Source of the DNA: CAZLFA01 sp964558665
Lineage (GTDB): Bacteria > Desulfobacterota > Syntrophia > Syntrophales > PHBD01
Direction: 5' to 3'
Assembly (NCBI GenBank): GCA_964558665.1
Contig: CAZLFA010000012.1
Span: 12,558 to 76,557 of the forward strand
DNA: 64,000 nt
Shown here: one piece after another, positions 1 to 8,560 of the stretch
Numbering within the stretch: position 1 is the stretch's first letter
Layout of the letters: every line of letters starts with the position of its first letter
Program-made: the position numbers and the translations under genes
The notes under the pieces: model-generated
Databases searched by the model: none
Told to the model about the DNA's origin: nothing
The model's input: the letters and a program-made list of their open reading frames with translations, nothing else

Positions 1-438
1 TATAAATCAGTCAGCACCCTTGATTCCACATTCGGTTACAGGAACACGCGATATCTGGAATTCGGCTGGGCATCGGCACGTCTTGATGATCTGCTTAACT
101 ACATCCCGGCACGCCTGACTGCACTTGCGATTCCCCTGTCCGCCGCCTTCATGAAAATGAACTTCCGCAATTCATTCAAAATCGCACGGCGCGACGGGAG
201 GAAGCATGCCAGTCCGAATTCCGGTCTTTCCGAAGCGGCATTTGCAGGCGCCCTGGGCGTCCAGTTGGGAGGCAGGGTCCTGCGCGGAGGAATTCCCTCC
301 ATGATGCCGACGATGGGAGACAGTCTGCGCAAACTGTACAGGGAAGACATCTTCCGCGCCGTAGCCCTGATGATGGGGACTCTTGTTGTTTTTTCTCTGA
401 TCTCAATAGCCGCACGGTTTTTAATCCTGAACATCTGA
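1..438 (+). CDS. cbiB: Adenosylcobinamide-phosphate synthase CbiB/CobD, C-terminal part (5' end outside window)
   Basis: The reading frame is open from the first base and gives 145 residues. Seen: the blocks STLDSTFGYRN, YLEFGWASARLDDLLNYIPAR and SPNSGLSEAAFAGALGVQLGG, which are hallmark segments of the CbiB/CobD family, and a hydrophobic C-terminal helix. Known of the family: an integral inner-membrane enzyme that joins cobyric acid and an aminopropanol (phosphate) to make adenosylcobinamide (phosphate) late in vitamin B12 synthesis. The N-terminal half lies outside the window, so operon context upstream cannot be judged. The next gene starts 124 bp downstream, so this is probably the last gene of its transcription unit. 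Confidence 0.9.
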   Translation, partial: YKSVSTLDSTFGYRNTRYLEFGWASARLDDLLNYIPARLTALAIPLSAAFMKMNFRNSFKIARRDGRKHASPNSGLSEAAFAGALGVQLGGRVLRGGIPSMMPTMGDSLRKLYREDIFRAVALMMGTLVVFSLISIAARFLILNI

Positions 439-561
439 CACTCTATTCATCGGCCCGCCGGGCAGACGCTTCATGCTTTCATTATTAATACAATTGAATT
501 TTTCGCGATATTGCTGTATTCAAGTTGCACTTCAGCTTTATCATAGAGGAGCGACACTCAT

Positions 562-2172
562 ATGAAAGTAAAATATCTGGGAGCGGCAAGGACGGTAACT
601 GGTTCCTGCTTCGTCATGGAGGCGGGCGGGAAACGCTTTGCAGTTGATTGCGGGATGCACCAGGGAAATTCGGAAATCGAAAAGCGCAACTGGGATGCTG
701 AAATCTACAACCCATCAGCCATTGACTTTTTTCTGCTCACTCATGCCCATATCGATCATTCAGGGCTTCTGCCGCGAATGGTGCAGAAGGGTTTCCGGGG
801 AAAAATCTATACCACGCCGCCGACGGTTGATCTTCTGAAGATCATGCTTCTGGACAGCGCTCACATTCAGGAAATGGAAGCCCAGTGGAAATCCAAGAAA
901 CAGCTTCGCCACGGTGACAAGCAGATGAAACCTCTTTACACCCAGAGGGACGCGGAAGCCGTTTCATCCCTTTTCGAAGCCGTGCCTTATGACGAACCCT
1001 TAGAACCGTTTCCCGGTCTGAAGGTGATTTTTCGCGACGCCGGACATATCCTCGGTGCCTCCCTTATCGAAATATTTCACGACAACAGCGGCACTCCTCT
1101 GAAGCTGGTCTTTTCAGGCGATATCGGCCGTCCGTCGCAATTGATGATGGACAACCCCACAATCATTACGGAAGCCGATTTTCTCTTCATGGAGTCCACA
1201 TACGGCAACAGAGATCATAAGAATGAAGCACAAAGCCTGGATGAACTGGCCGAGGCGATTTCATACAGCTACGGGAGGGGTGAAAAGGTCATAATCCCGG
1301 CATTTGCAGTGGAGCGGACCCAGGAGATGATATATTCCCTGCATCTGCTGGCAGCTTCGGGGCGCCTGCCCAAGGATATGCCCGTTTACGTGGACAGCCC
1401 TCTCGCCATACAGGCAACGGAGATTTTCAAGCGCTATGCATCTTCATATTTCGATGAAGAAGCACAGGCCATGATAAAAAAAGGAGATGACCCTCTTAAG
1501 CTTCCGCAACTGCGCTACACCCTTTCCACGCAGGAATCAATGGCCATCAACTCGTCCCCAGGGCCGGCGGTTGTCATTTCCGCCAACGGCATGGCCAATG
1601 CAGGACGCATAAAGCACCATCTGCGCCATAATCTATGGCGTGAAGGCGCCAGCATCGTCTTTGTCGGATTTCAGTCGCAGGGCACAACCGGCAGGAGAAT
1701 AATAGACGGCGCCCGGACGATACGCCTTTTCAATGAAGATATAGCGGTCAAGGCAAAAGTTTTCACCATAAACGGCTTTTCCGCTCATGCGGGACAGAGT
1801 CAGATACTGGACTGGCTGAGCAACTTCAAGCGCCCCGAAATGAAGATATTCCTTGTTCACGGGGAATATACGGCCCAGCAGGAACTGGCCCGGATAATCA
1901 GGGAACGCTTCGGCTTCAGCGTGGTCATTCCCGACTATCTGGAAGAGACCACTCTGGCTGCCGGCGAGGAACTGCAGAGAGTAAAGTACCCGGATAAAGC
2001 CGCGCCAAAGATAGACTGGGAATTCCTGATGAACGAAATGGATGAGAAGCTCAGAAAACTCAAGGATAGAAAACCGCAGCTGGAAATGAAGCCCTGGGTG
2101 GAGCAGACGGATCTCAGAGACCGTATTCTGGAAGTGAACAGGGGGCTATGCAAAATTATCTCCGAAGCATAG
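562..2172 (+). CDS. Beta-CASP metallo-beta-lactamase RNA-processing exonuclease family protein
   Basis: This 536-residue protein has the metallo-beta-lactamase zinc motif HAHIDH at residues 61-66, the following SGDIGR and GHILGAS blocks, and the beta-CASP signature SANGMANAGRIKHHL with GFSAHAGQ and VHGE blocks near the C-terminus. The layout matches the YSH1/CPSF73-like COG1236 family of predicted exo/endoribonucleases. No KH domain is visible, unlike archaeal homologues. The ATG at 562 follows an AGAGGAGC ribosome-binding site. A single-gene unit is likely, since the next gene starts 114 bp downstream. The substrate (RNA rather than a small molecule) is inferred from the beta-CASP domain. 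Confidence 0.88.
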   Translation: MKVKYLGAARTVTGSCFVMEAGGKRFAVDCGMHQGNSEIEKRNWDAEIYNPSAIDFFLLTHAHIDHSGLLPRMVQKGFRGKIYTTPPTVDLLKIMLLDSAHIQEMEAQWKSKKQLRHGDKQMKPLYTQRDAEAVSSLFEAVPYDEPLEPFPGLKVIFRDAGHILGASLIEIFHDNSGTPLKLVFSGDIGRPSQLMMDNPTIITEADFLFMESTYGNRDHKNEAQSLDELAEAISYSYGRGEKVIIPAFAVERTQEMIYSLHLLAASGRLPKDMPVYVDSPLAIQATEIFKRYASSYFDEEAQAMIKKGDDPLKLPQLRYTLSTQESMAINSSPGPAVVISANGMANAGRIKHHLRHNLWREGASIVFVGFQSQGTTGRRIIDGARTIRLFNEDIAVKAKVFTINGFSAHAGQSQILDWLSNFKRPEMKIFLVHGEYTAQQELARIIRERFGFSVVIPDYLEETTLAAGEELQRVKYPDKAAPKIDWEFLMNEMDEKLRKLKDRKPQLEMKPWVEQTDLRDRILEVNRGLCKIISEA

Positions 2173-2286
2173 CCGTCTTGCACGTATTCTATGTTTTTAT
2201 TGAGGTTGATATTTTTTCCGCTTCATATTATGATTTATAAAGTTGTGTGGGCAAAACCGATACCCTTCCTCATAATAGGTGATTAA

Positions 2287-3036
2287 ATGGCAAAAAAGAT
2301 TGCGTTTACTAACCAGAAGGGCGGTGTCGGAAAGACAACCGCAGCGCTGGGATTGGCATCCGGACTGGCGATAAAAGGCAAGCGCGTGCTGCTGGTTGAT
2401 CTCGATGCCCAGGGCAACGCCTCGGCAGTTACAGGTCTTATCATCGAAAACGACATGAAGACCGTGAAGGATCTGCTCCTGAACGGGGGACATGCCTACG
2501 ACTTCATCGTCAAGACGGAGATGGTTGACATCATCCCTTCCAACAATTCCCTGAAGGACATCGAGGGGCAGCTCCTGAAGGAAGGGCGCTTCGACACCCT
2601 GAAGAAGTCGCTCCGATCCACCAGGGACAGCTATGACTATATCCTCTTCGACTGTCCTCCCAGCATCAATGTATTCACAAAGAACGCCCTTGCAGCGGCA
2701 GACGAGGTCATCATTCCTGTCGATATGGGATTTTTCTCCATCCTGGGACTTAAGCAACTGCTGGAAGAGATTAACAGCATCAGAAAGGAATTAAACCGGC
2801 TCCTGATCCTGCGCGGTGTTCTTGTTTGTAAATTCGACAGGAGAACGGCCCTCTCGGATCAGGTTTTCGAGATTCTCCAGGGAAGCTTCCCCGACAAGCT
2901 TTTCAATACATTAATCAGGGTCAATATTGACCTTGTAAAATCTCAGATAGCGCAAAAAAGCATCTTTGATTACAATCCGCGAAGCACCGGGGCGGAGGAT
3001 TTCATTTCACTGGCGGAGGAAATAATCCATGGCTAA
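2287..3036 (+). CDS. Orphan ParA/Soj-family ATPase
   Basis: This 249-residue protein has the deviant Walker A KGGVGKTT at residues 11-18, a VDLDAQGNAS switch segment and the DCPPS block, all typical of ParA/MinD-type DNA-bound ATPases. No parB, gidB/rsmG or origin genes lie nearby, so it is unlikely to be the main chromosome-partition ParA. The downstream gene starts 8 bp before this stop, so the two are translationally coupled. Known of the family: ATP-dependent dimers bind the nucleoid and position a cargo through a partner protein that stimulates ATP hydrolysis. The partner is inferred to be the downstream Lys/Pro-rich protein. Confidence 0.85.
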   Translation: MAKKIAFTNQKGGVGKTTAALGLASGLAIKGKRVLLVDLDAQGNASAVTGLIIENDMKTVKDLLLNGGHAYDFIVKTEMVDIIPSNNSLKDIEGQLLKEGRFDTLKKSLRSTRDSYDYILFDCPPSINVFTKNALAAADEVIIPVDMGFFSILGLKQLLEEINSIRKELNRLLILRGVLVCKFDRRTALSDQVFEILQGSFPDKLFNTLIRVNIDLVKSQIAQKSIFDYNPRSTGAEDFISLAEEIIHG

Positions 3037-3472
3037 AACAAAAAAAGAAAACCTGATGGAAAAACTGAGCGCCCTGCAGCCTCACGTACCAACCAGCACC
3101 AGGGCCAAAAAGACAGCAAAGGAAAAACCGGCTGAGAAAAAAAAGGATGTAAAAGCGGACAAAGCAGCCCCAAAGGCGACCGCCAGGAAAAAAATTGACA
3201 GACCGGCAGCCCCTAAGAAAAGTGAAGAGCCACCCCCGCAAAAAATAGAAGCGCCGGCGGCTGCGCCTCCCCCCAAGGCCGCAGACCAGGAAAAACCCGG
3301 GGAATCCGCGGCTCCCAAATCTGAAAAAGCAAATCTGCCGTTTGAAGGATATATGACATTTCCCTTTACGATGTTCGAGTTCTGGAGCGGATGTCTCCGT
3401 TCATGCTACAGAATGGCGGAAACGCAAATGAATTTTCTGATTAATATGTCTTGTTGGCGGCGGAAATTTTAA
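3029..3472 (+). CDS. Lys/Ala/Pro-rich protein coupled to ParA; possible positioning partner
   Basis: I do not recognise this 147-residue protein. Residues 1 to about 105 are low-complexity and strongly basic (repeated KK, AP and PK runs), as expected of a disordered, possibly DNA-binding tail. The last 43 residues are different: aromatic and amphipathic (FEGYMTFPFTMFEFW), ending CWRRKF, and faintly like the helices of phasin-type granule proteins. The 8-bp overlap with the ParA gene implies co-translation. ParA paired with a small charged disordered partner is the layout of cargo-positioning systems such as McdA/McdB, so that role is proposed but unproven. A hairpin terminator follows at 3482. 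Confidence 0.65.
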   Translation: MAKTKKENLMEKLSALQPHVPTSTRAKKTAKEKPAEKKKDVKADKAAPKATARKKIDRPAAPKKSEEPPPQKIEAPAAAPPPKAADQEKPGESAAPKSEKANLPFEGYMTFPFTMFEFWSGCLRSCYRMAETQMNFLINMSCWRRKF

Positions 3473-3481
3473 GTATATAGT

Positions 3482-3503
3482 CTGCTCAGTGAGCAGCTTT
3501 TTT
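3482..3503 (+). terminator. Weak intrinsic terminator after the ParA pair
   Basis: CTGCT-CAGTG-AGCAG forms a 5-bp stem (7 bp if the loop closes tightly) and is followed by TTTTTT at 3498-3503. It lies 10 bp after the stop of the Lys-rich gene and before the lipoprotein gene, so it probably ends the ParA transcript. Confidence 0.5.
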
Positions 3504-3533
3504 AACTTAATCATTCAAAAGGAGGGTTAAATT

Positions 3534-4118
3534 ATGAAGTTTTTTAAGCAGGGATTTTTGTTCGTGATGGCCTTTTCACTCGCTCTGGTGTTCATCGGAT
3601 GCGCACAGCCGCCGGAAGCGGAAAAAGCGGCCGCTAAAGCGGCAATGGACGCTGCTGTCGCAGCTAATGCCGGCAAATTTGTCGCGGTTGATTTCGAAGC
3701 AGCCATGAAGCTCTGGGGAACAGCGGAAGCACAGGTCGGTGAGAAAAAGTACGAGGAAGCCAAACAGGGTTACATCAATGCCAAAGCCGCCTTTGACAAA
3801 GCAGCGACCAACGCCAAGACCCAAAAGAAAGCATTGACCGACGAAGCAACAACGGCTGTAACAGGCCTTGAAGCAGGATGGAAAACCATCGAGACGACCG
3901 CAAAGGATCTGGAAAGTAAGATAGCCGACAAGAAGGAAGCCTGGGATGCAGACACGAAGGTCTTTACGGATGGTTTAAAAGCCGCCAAGGATCTGATTGC
4001 CAAGGATCCTACTGCTGCCAAGGCAAAAACAGTCGAACTTAAGGCCATCATCGACAAATGGGATGCAGCCTTCAAGGAAGTTGCTGCAGCGCCTGCCCCC
4101 AAGAAAGGAAAGAAATAA
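3534..4118 (+). CDS. Small Ala/Lys-rich lipoprotein
   Basis: This 194-residue protein begins with a lipoprotein signal: a hydrophobic stretch and a lipobox ending at Cys23 (VFIGC). The mature part is almost all Ala, Lys, Glu and Asp with a heptad-like pattern, predicting long helices or a coiled coil. Two segments (WGTAEAQVGEKKYEEAKQ and similar) resemble the helical hairpins of DUF4398-type lipoproteins. It should be lipid-anchored facing the periplasm, in the inner or outer membrane. A strong AAAGGAGGG site precedes the ATG. It appears monocistronic, ending at the hairpin at 4241. The function is unknown; a structural envelope or peptidoglycan-spacing role is only an inference. Confidence 0.75.
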   Translation: MKFFKQGFLFVMAFSLALVFIGCAQPPEAEKAAAKAAMDAAVAANAGKFVAVDFEAAMKLWGTAEAQVGEKKYEEAKQGYINAKAAFDKAATNAKTQKKALTDEATTAVTGLEAGWKTIETTAKDLESKIADKKEAWDADTKVFTDGLKAAKDLIAKDPTAAKAKTVELKAIIDKWDAAFKEVAAAPAPKKGKK

Positions 4119-4238
4119 CGGAGAGCAGAAAAGCATAACTTCCCTTTCTACCGCGGTTAATTGAGGCATCATTTTTCGAAATGAGCGGTTGTATCAGAAG
4201 TACCGTGCGTAGGGAATCCTCTTTGTTCACCCAATAAA

Positions 4239-4274
4239 AAAAGCGTTCCGTCAGCGAGCACGGAACGCTTTTTT
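4239..4274. terminator. Bidirectional intrinsic terminator
   Basis: The arms AAGCGTTCCGT (4241-4251) and ACGGAACGCTT (4260-4270) pair perfectly around an 8-nt loop, with A-run on the left and T-run on the right. It can end both the lipoprotein transcript (+) and the convergent gene at 4382 (-). Confidence 0.9.
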
Positions 4275-4381
4275 GTTTCTACATCAGCTCATACCACCTT
4301 CTATCATCCCGGTTCTCAATCAGATGTCAGAAAGACTGTGAAAAGGCGACGACACAGTGTTCAGGAAGATCCCTACGGGGC

Positions 4382-4837
4382 TCAGGCGACGTAATCGCCC
4401 CTGTTAAACTTGATAACCTCCACCGTCGAAGCAACCAGAATTCTGTTCATGATATCCTTCAGCCCATCACCCTCGGGAAGTGATTCCATCACCGGTATCA
4501 GTTCCCGGGTTTCCTGTTCCATCCGGTTCACCAGAGGAGAGGTATATTTCAGGCTGACCGCCGGATCTTCCATTTGAGACTGGTATTCCTCAAGAAGACC
4601 GATGAAATCACTTACTCTTTTTACTGTTTCACCTTTACCGGTCTGAAGGGCATTCAATGCAATCGCAGAAATGCTGTCCAGGGGCGGTATAGTGCCGGCC
4701 TGGCTGCCCGATACTGCCCGGCCGTTTATGGTTTCCTTAAGAATATCACCAAAGTTAACACCGTCTGTTGTCCCTGAAACCTTGCCCGATTTCTTATCTG
4801 TTACGGTCTCCAGAATCTCTTTTGGCGTTACTTTCAT
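4382..4837 (-). CDS. Conserved hypothetical protein, 151 aa
   Basis: I do not recognise a named family. The protein is soluble, without signal peptide or membrane segment. The first 60 residues are polar and Gly/Ser/Thr-rich (probably flexible). Residues about 70-151 look like a compact helical domain ending in the ordered block DIMNRILVASTVEVIKFNRGDYVA. The tail, with its conserved-looking LPEGDGLKDI segment, suggests a real protein rather than a chance reading frame. An AGGAAA-type ribosome-binding site lies just upstream of the start. It is transcribed alone and ends at the bidirectional terminator at 4241. Confidence 0.65.
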   Translation of the reverse strand: MKVTPKEILETVTDKKSGKVSGTTDGVNFGDILKETINGRAVSGSQAGTIPPLDSISAIALNALQTGKGETVKRVSDFIGLLEEYQSQMEDPAVSLKYTSPLVNRMEQETRELIPVMESLPEGDGLKDIMNRILVASTVEVIKFNRGDYVA

Positions 4838-5023
4838 TGGCGTTTTTCCTTTCTTAATAACGACGTCTTTAGTCAGTAATATATTAACTATCGGCAGAAT
4901 TCAAATTATATTAAGTTTTCCGCAAATCATTTGCATATTTAAGGCTTTCGGGCTTGACAGGGCCCTGTCTTTTGGTCTATCAGCACCATACCAATTTATC
5001 GGTATATTACTTAAGGATCTTTT

Positions 5024-5893
5024 ATGGGTTGCAAGCCAAATCCGGAGGACATAGCCGGCGGTCAGGCGATAATTGAAGGCGTGATGATGCGCCACGGAAA
5101 TAAGATAGCATCGGCGGTGAGAAAGCCTGACAAGGAAATCGCCATCATGGAGCAGGACTACATACCTTTCACCAAGCGTTATAAGCCCCTGGGGTTCATG
5201 TTTATCCGGGGATTTGTAACCCTGGTGGAGATGATGATCATCGGCGTGAAAAGCCTGATGTTCTCAGCAGAGATGGCTCTGGCGGAAGAAGAGGAGAAGC
5301 CGAAAAAATGGGAAATGGCGGTGTCGATGATGTTCAGTTTTTCGCTGGCGCTGCTGCTTTTCGTAGTAATACCGGCCTACTGTTTCACACTGCTGAAGGG
5401 CTTCATTTCCAATACGATACTCCTTAATATCATTGAAGGACTGATCCGCATGGGGATCTTCCTGGGATTCCTGTCAACCACACTGCTCATGGAGGACATG
5501 AGAAGGGTTTTCATGTATCACGGCGCGGAACATATGACCGTTTTTGCATGGGAGGACGGCCAGGAACTGACGGTGGAAAACATAAAGAACTATTCCACCC
5601 GCCATCCCCGCTGCGGTACAAGCTTCATACTGGTGGTCATGATAACCTCTATTATTGTCTTTTCCCTGCTGGGACGTCCTGATTTCGTCCATAGGGTTAT
5701 CTATAAAATCACCCTGCTTCCCTTTATTGCCGGTATATCGTACGAAGTGATTCGTTATACGGGGAAACACAGGCACTGGCGTTGGGTGCAGTTTATGAGC
5801 TGGCCCGGGCTTATGCTGCAGAAGATCACCACCCGCAAACCCACCGACGACCAGATTGAGGTGGCTATCGCCGCCATGAAGAAGGTTATCTGA
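5024..5893 (+). CDS. DUF1385 family membrane protein
   Basis: This 289-residue protein has the family signature GGQAIIEGVMMR at residues 12-23, a charged cytoplasmic stretch, then about four to five membrane segments (near 58-80, 98-124, 132-155, 200-217 and 225-243). The conserved HGAEH motif is at 166-170. DUF1385 proteins are predicted metal-dependent membrane enzymes of unknown reaction, often found beside prfA or rpmE in other bacteria. Here no such neighbour is present: the gene stands alone, followed by a hairpin repeat at 5973. The family call is secure; the function is unknown. Confidence 0.88.
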   Translation: MGCKPNPEDIAGGQAIIEGVMMRHGNKIASAVRKPDKEIAIMEQDYIPFTKRYKPLGFMFIRGFVTLVEMMIIGVKSLMFSAEMALAEEEEKPKKWEMAVSMMFSFSLALLLFVVIPAYCFTLLKGFISNTILLNIIEGLIRMGIFLGFLSTTLLMEDMRRVFMYHGAEHMTVFAWEDGQELTVENIKNYSTRHPRCGTSFILVVMITSIIVFSLLGRPDFVHRVIYKITLLPFIAGISYEVIRYTGKHRHWRWVQFMSWPGLMLQKITTRKPTDDQIEVAIAAMKKVI

Positions 5894-5972
5894 GGCAATC
5901 ATCGACACATTAACGAAGTAAGGGCCATTTTGCTGACAGGACTTGATCACACACATTATCAGTTGCAATAAA

Positions 5973-6146
5973 CCCAGATTACGCAATAGAACTTATAGGC
6001 ACTGGGATAAGTGAATATTATCCTGGTCAAAGGGGTTTTCAAGCGGCGAATCAAATATTTTTCTTGTGAAAAATATTCTGAGCCGCGGAAAGTCTCTTTG
6101 ACCAGGATGCCAGAGGGTATTACTTTTTTTTATTGCGTAATCTGGG
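5973..6146 (+). repeat. 170-bp hairpin repeat (MITE-like), copy 1
   Basis: The element is bounded by a perfect 16-bp terminal inverted repeat (CCCAGATTACGCAATA / TATTGCGTAATCTGGG). Inside are two further nested inverted repeats: CCTGGTCAAAG with CTTTGACCAGG, and a central AAATATTTTTC with GAAAAATATT. The whole unit can fold into one long interrupted hairpin. A second full copy in the same orientation is at 8561 and a left-half copy at 34898. It has no coding capacity, which suggests a non-autonomous mobile element. Confidence 0.85.
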
Positions 6147-6152
6147 ATAAAT

Positions 6153-6698
6153 TCATGCAAAGACACGGGTAACATCTGACCTGAATTTGTGGATTAACCT
6201 TTCAATGCCGGCTTCCGGCAACCTTTCCGAAAAAAGGGCAACCAGTGTTTGGTAATACCATTTCTGCTTCTCTTTTGGCCGGTTGAACCTCTTCCAGACT
6301 TTGTCTCCCAATATTTCATAATCATCGCAGATGGCCTGTATGTTATCACTCTTGTCGGCCAGCGAAATCATCAATACCTCCGGAGAGGCTTCTCTAAGAC
6401 GCTTGATTGTATGACATTTACGGTTTTCCCACGTATAATCGGATTTGTTCGGTTCTGAAACGGCATTTACAAATTCGAAGACCTCCACACCGAACAAAGT
6501 AATCAAATCGTCGCCGGTAACACGGGTGTCTTCCAGGGTATCGTGCAGAATTCCCGCGCTGACAACAGGTTCCCGGCATTTATGCTCTATCAGTATCTTT
6601 GCGACATTAAGAGGATGTACAATGTAAGGGATTCTGGTTCCTTTGCGGTACTGACCTGTATGTGCTTTGGCGGCAAATTCTATAGCTTTGAAGATCAT
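6153..6698 (-). CDS. HD-domain hydrolase resembling the (p)ppGpp hydrolase domain of RelA/SpoT
   Basis: This 181-residue single-domain protein matches the N-terminal hydrolase part of RelA/SpoT or the small MESH1-type enzymes. Seen: H28-P, the HD pair at residues 52-53 followed by ED at 56-57 (AGILHDTLEDT), and a later LADKSDNI block. There is no synthetase, TGS or ACT domain. Known of the family: Mn-dependent removal of the 3' diphosphate from ppGpp; relatives act on other nucleotides such as NADPH. It is divergent from the metallophosphoesterase gene at 6858, and both sit between two hairpin repeats. Hydrolysis of an alarmone-like nucleotide is inferred; the exact substrate is not determinable. 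Confidence 0.8.
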   Translation of the reverse strand: MIFKAIEFAAKAHTGQYRKGTRIPYIVHPLNVAKILIEHKCREPVVSAGILHDTLEDTRVTGDDLITLFGVEVFEFVNAVSEPNKSDYTWENRKCHTIKRLREASPEVLMISLADKSDNIQAICDDYEILGDKVWKRFNRPKEKQKWYYQTLVALFSERLPEAGIERLIHKFRSDVTRVFA

Positions 6699-6857
6699 AA
6701 GAAACCCGTCATATGGAAGTTCGTCTTGTAAGGTTTTTTATAACGAATAAATATTCCTTCATTTCATTGTAATGGAAATTCATTTCCGTTTACTGAGATA
6801 CTCCTATATAATAAGATATCATATTCAGAAGGGAAAATTATCAAAGGATATTATCTC

Positions 6858-8540
6858 ATGCGGATTATCTATATTGCAGATATCCACGGCGCCTTCGAAA
6901 GAGTAAAGACTCTGCTGTCTGAGACGTTTGCAGATGTCTATATCATTGCCGGCGATTTAATCGATATACCGTTTTATAACATGAACGCGGCAATTAATTA
7001 TCACGAGCTGCAATCGTATCTTTACGGCCTGAGAAAAAAAATGAACCAGGAATCAATGAACATTGAAGACTTTGTCGATCAGTTGACGACCAACCCGTGG
7101 ATTTCCGAAGAAGACGAAGAAAAAGGAAGCAGATATCAGCAGTACACGATCCGTGCCCGGCGGGTGCTGCATCAGAAGTATAAAATCCTTGAAAATATCG
7201 TCTCCATAAAACAGAAATCCCAGGTCTTTTGCATACCAGGCAACTATGACATGGACCTTCGCTTCACGTCCCTTCATCTGCGCGATCTGCAGCTCAAGTG
7301 CCACGAGGTCAGGGGATTGAAGTTTGCGGGATACGGCGGAGCCGACGTCTGGACGCCGGGAATACCTCAGCGCTATATCGTTCCCTATCGGGCAGGCATC
7401 GGGATGAACTATAAGGACAATGAGATGTACAACTTTTTTAAAGAAACAAGCCCGGACATTATTGTCGCTCATCAGCCGGCTCACGGCGTTCACGACCGGG
7501 TCACACAGTTCGGCACATCCGGTTCTCCTTCACTCAGGCATTACTGCGACAATCATAAGGTACTGATGTGCCTGACAGGGCATATCCACATGGATTGGGG
7601 ATTCCAGGCTGCCGAAGACACTGTTTATCTCAACCCTTCAAATTTCGGCGAAGTGACGACGCTTACCGGCAATGTCTCCGAGGGCGGTTTCTTTTATTCC
7701 ATAGACATCGATGAGATGACTATCAAAAGGATTGTCTTTAAGAAGATGGTAAGCGACAGGGTTTACGACATTGCAGACTACTTCCGGGAGGGGAAAAAAT
7801 GGGTGGAAAGGATAGTGGATCATGAAAGATTCTATGCCCTGAAAAACGGCACAAATTATGACACCAAGATTCAAAAGTATTCCCACATCCCTGAGATTGA
7901 GATGTACAATGAAATAAAACGTTTTTTCAGGATGTTTCAGACCGAGGAAACGGAAGACAGGCTGGACAAACTTGAACAGATAACGCGTTTGATCGAAGAC
8001 AGGGTACAGGACAATATCGCTATGGATGTCGTTGGCTCGACAAATATGGGGCTGTGCCAGGAGGGTTCGGATATTGATTTTGTTCTCTACGTCAGGTGTG
8101 ATCAGGAAAGCCATGCTGATATAGCCGCATGCGAACAATACCGGAAAGCAAAACAGATAATCGATGAAACCCTGAGAGGAAAATATGAGTTTCAGATTAT
8201 GGATGCAATCGATCTCAACACAGTGGAAAGATCGATCAGGGAAAGAAATTTTGAATGCTTCATGACGCAGCTTTTTGTCTTCTATCGCGCCATATGCCGC
8301 CCCATCAACTACCGCGCCATTTCTCCCGTAGAAGACCTTTTAAACAAAGACATGGAGTTCCGTGCAGAACTGGAAGGGAGCATACGCACCTATCTCCGTA
8401 TATTTATCAACACCTCACAGCATACACGGTCATTCGACAAATATGAAAACCGCATCAAATCACTCGGCATCAATATGCCCGAATCCATAAAGGCCATCAT
8501 CAAGACATATCTTTACAGAAATGAGGAAACGAAGGAATAG
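6858..8540 (+). CDS. Metallophosphoesterase fused to a nucleotidyltransferase domain
   Basis: This 560-residue protein has two domains. Residues 1 to about 290 form a calcineurin-like metallophosphoesterase: D8 and H10 (ADIHG), GDLID near 32, PGNYD at 127-131, AHQPAHG at 204-210 and GHIH at 241-244. Residues about 360-560 hold a DNA polymerase beta-type nucleotidyltransferase: GSTNMGLCQEGSDIDFVLY has the G-S pair at 393-394 and acidic SDID at 404-407. The ATG follows AAAGGATATT. The domain pair would allow adding and removing a nucleotide or phosphate group; the substrate is unknown. Opposite-strand neighbour: an HD alarmone-hydrolase-like gene. This fusion is not one I can name. Confidence 0.82.
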   Translation: MRIIYIADIHGAFERVKTLLSETFADVYIIAGDLIDIPFYNMNAAINYHELQSYLYGLRKKMNQESMNIEDFVDQLTTNPWISEEDEEKGSRYQQYTIRARRVLHQKYKILENIVSIKQKSQVFCIPGNYDMDLRFTSLHLRDLQLKCHEVRGLKFAGYGGADVWTPGIPQRYIVPYRAGIGMNYKDNEMYNFFKETSPDIIVAHQPAHGVHDRVTQFGTSGSPSLRHYCDNHKVLMCLTGHIHMDWGFQAAEDTVYLNPSNFGEVTTLTGNVSEGGFFYSIDIDEMTIKRIVFKKMVSDRVYDIADYFREGKKWVERIVDHERFYALKNGTNYDTKIQKYSHIPEIEMYNEIKRFFRMFQTEETEDRLDKLEQITRLIEDRVQDNIAMDVVGSTNMGLCQEGSDIDFVLYVRCDQESHADIAACEQYRKAKQIIDETLRGKYEFQIMDAIDLNTVERSIRERNFECFMTQLFVFYRAICRPINYRAISPVEDLLNKDMEFRAELEGSIRTYLRIFINTSQHTRSFDKYENRIKSLGINMPESIKAIIKTYLYRNEETKE

Positions 8541-8560
8541 CAGGCAATAGATTATTTAAG

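Noticed and set aside
2287..3036. Chromosomal parA next to the replication origin
   Set aside because: No parB, rsmG, mnmG, dnaA or parS-like sites are nearby, so a main partition role is not supported.
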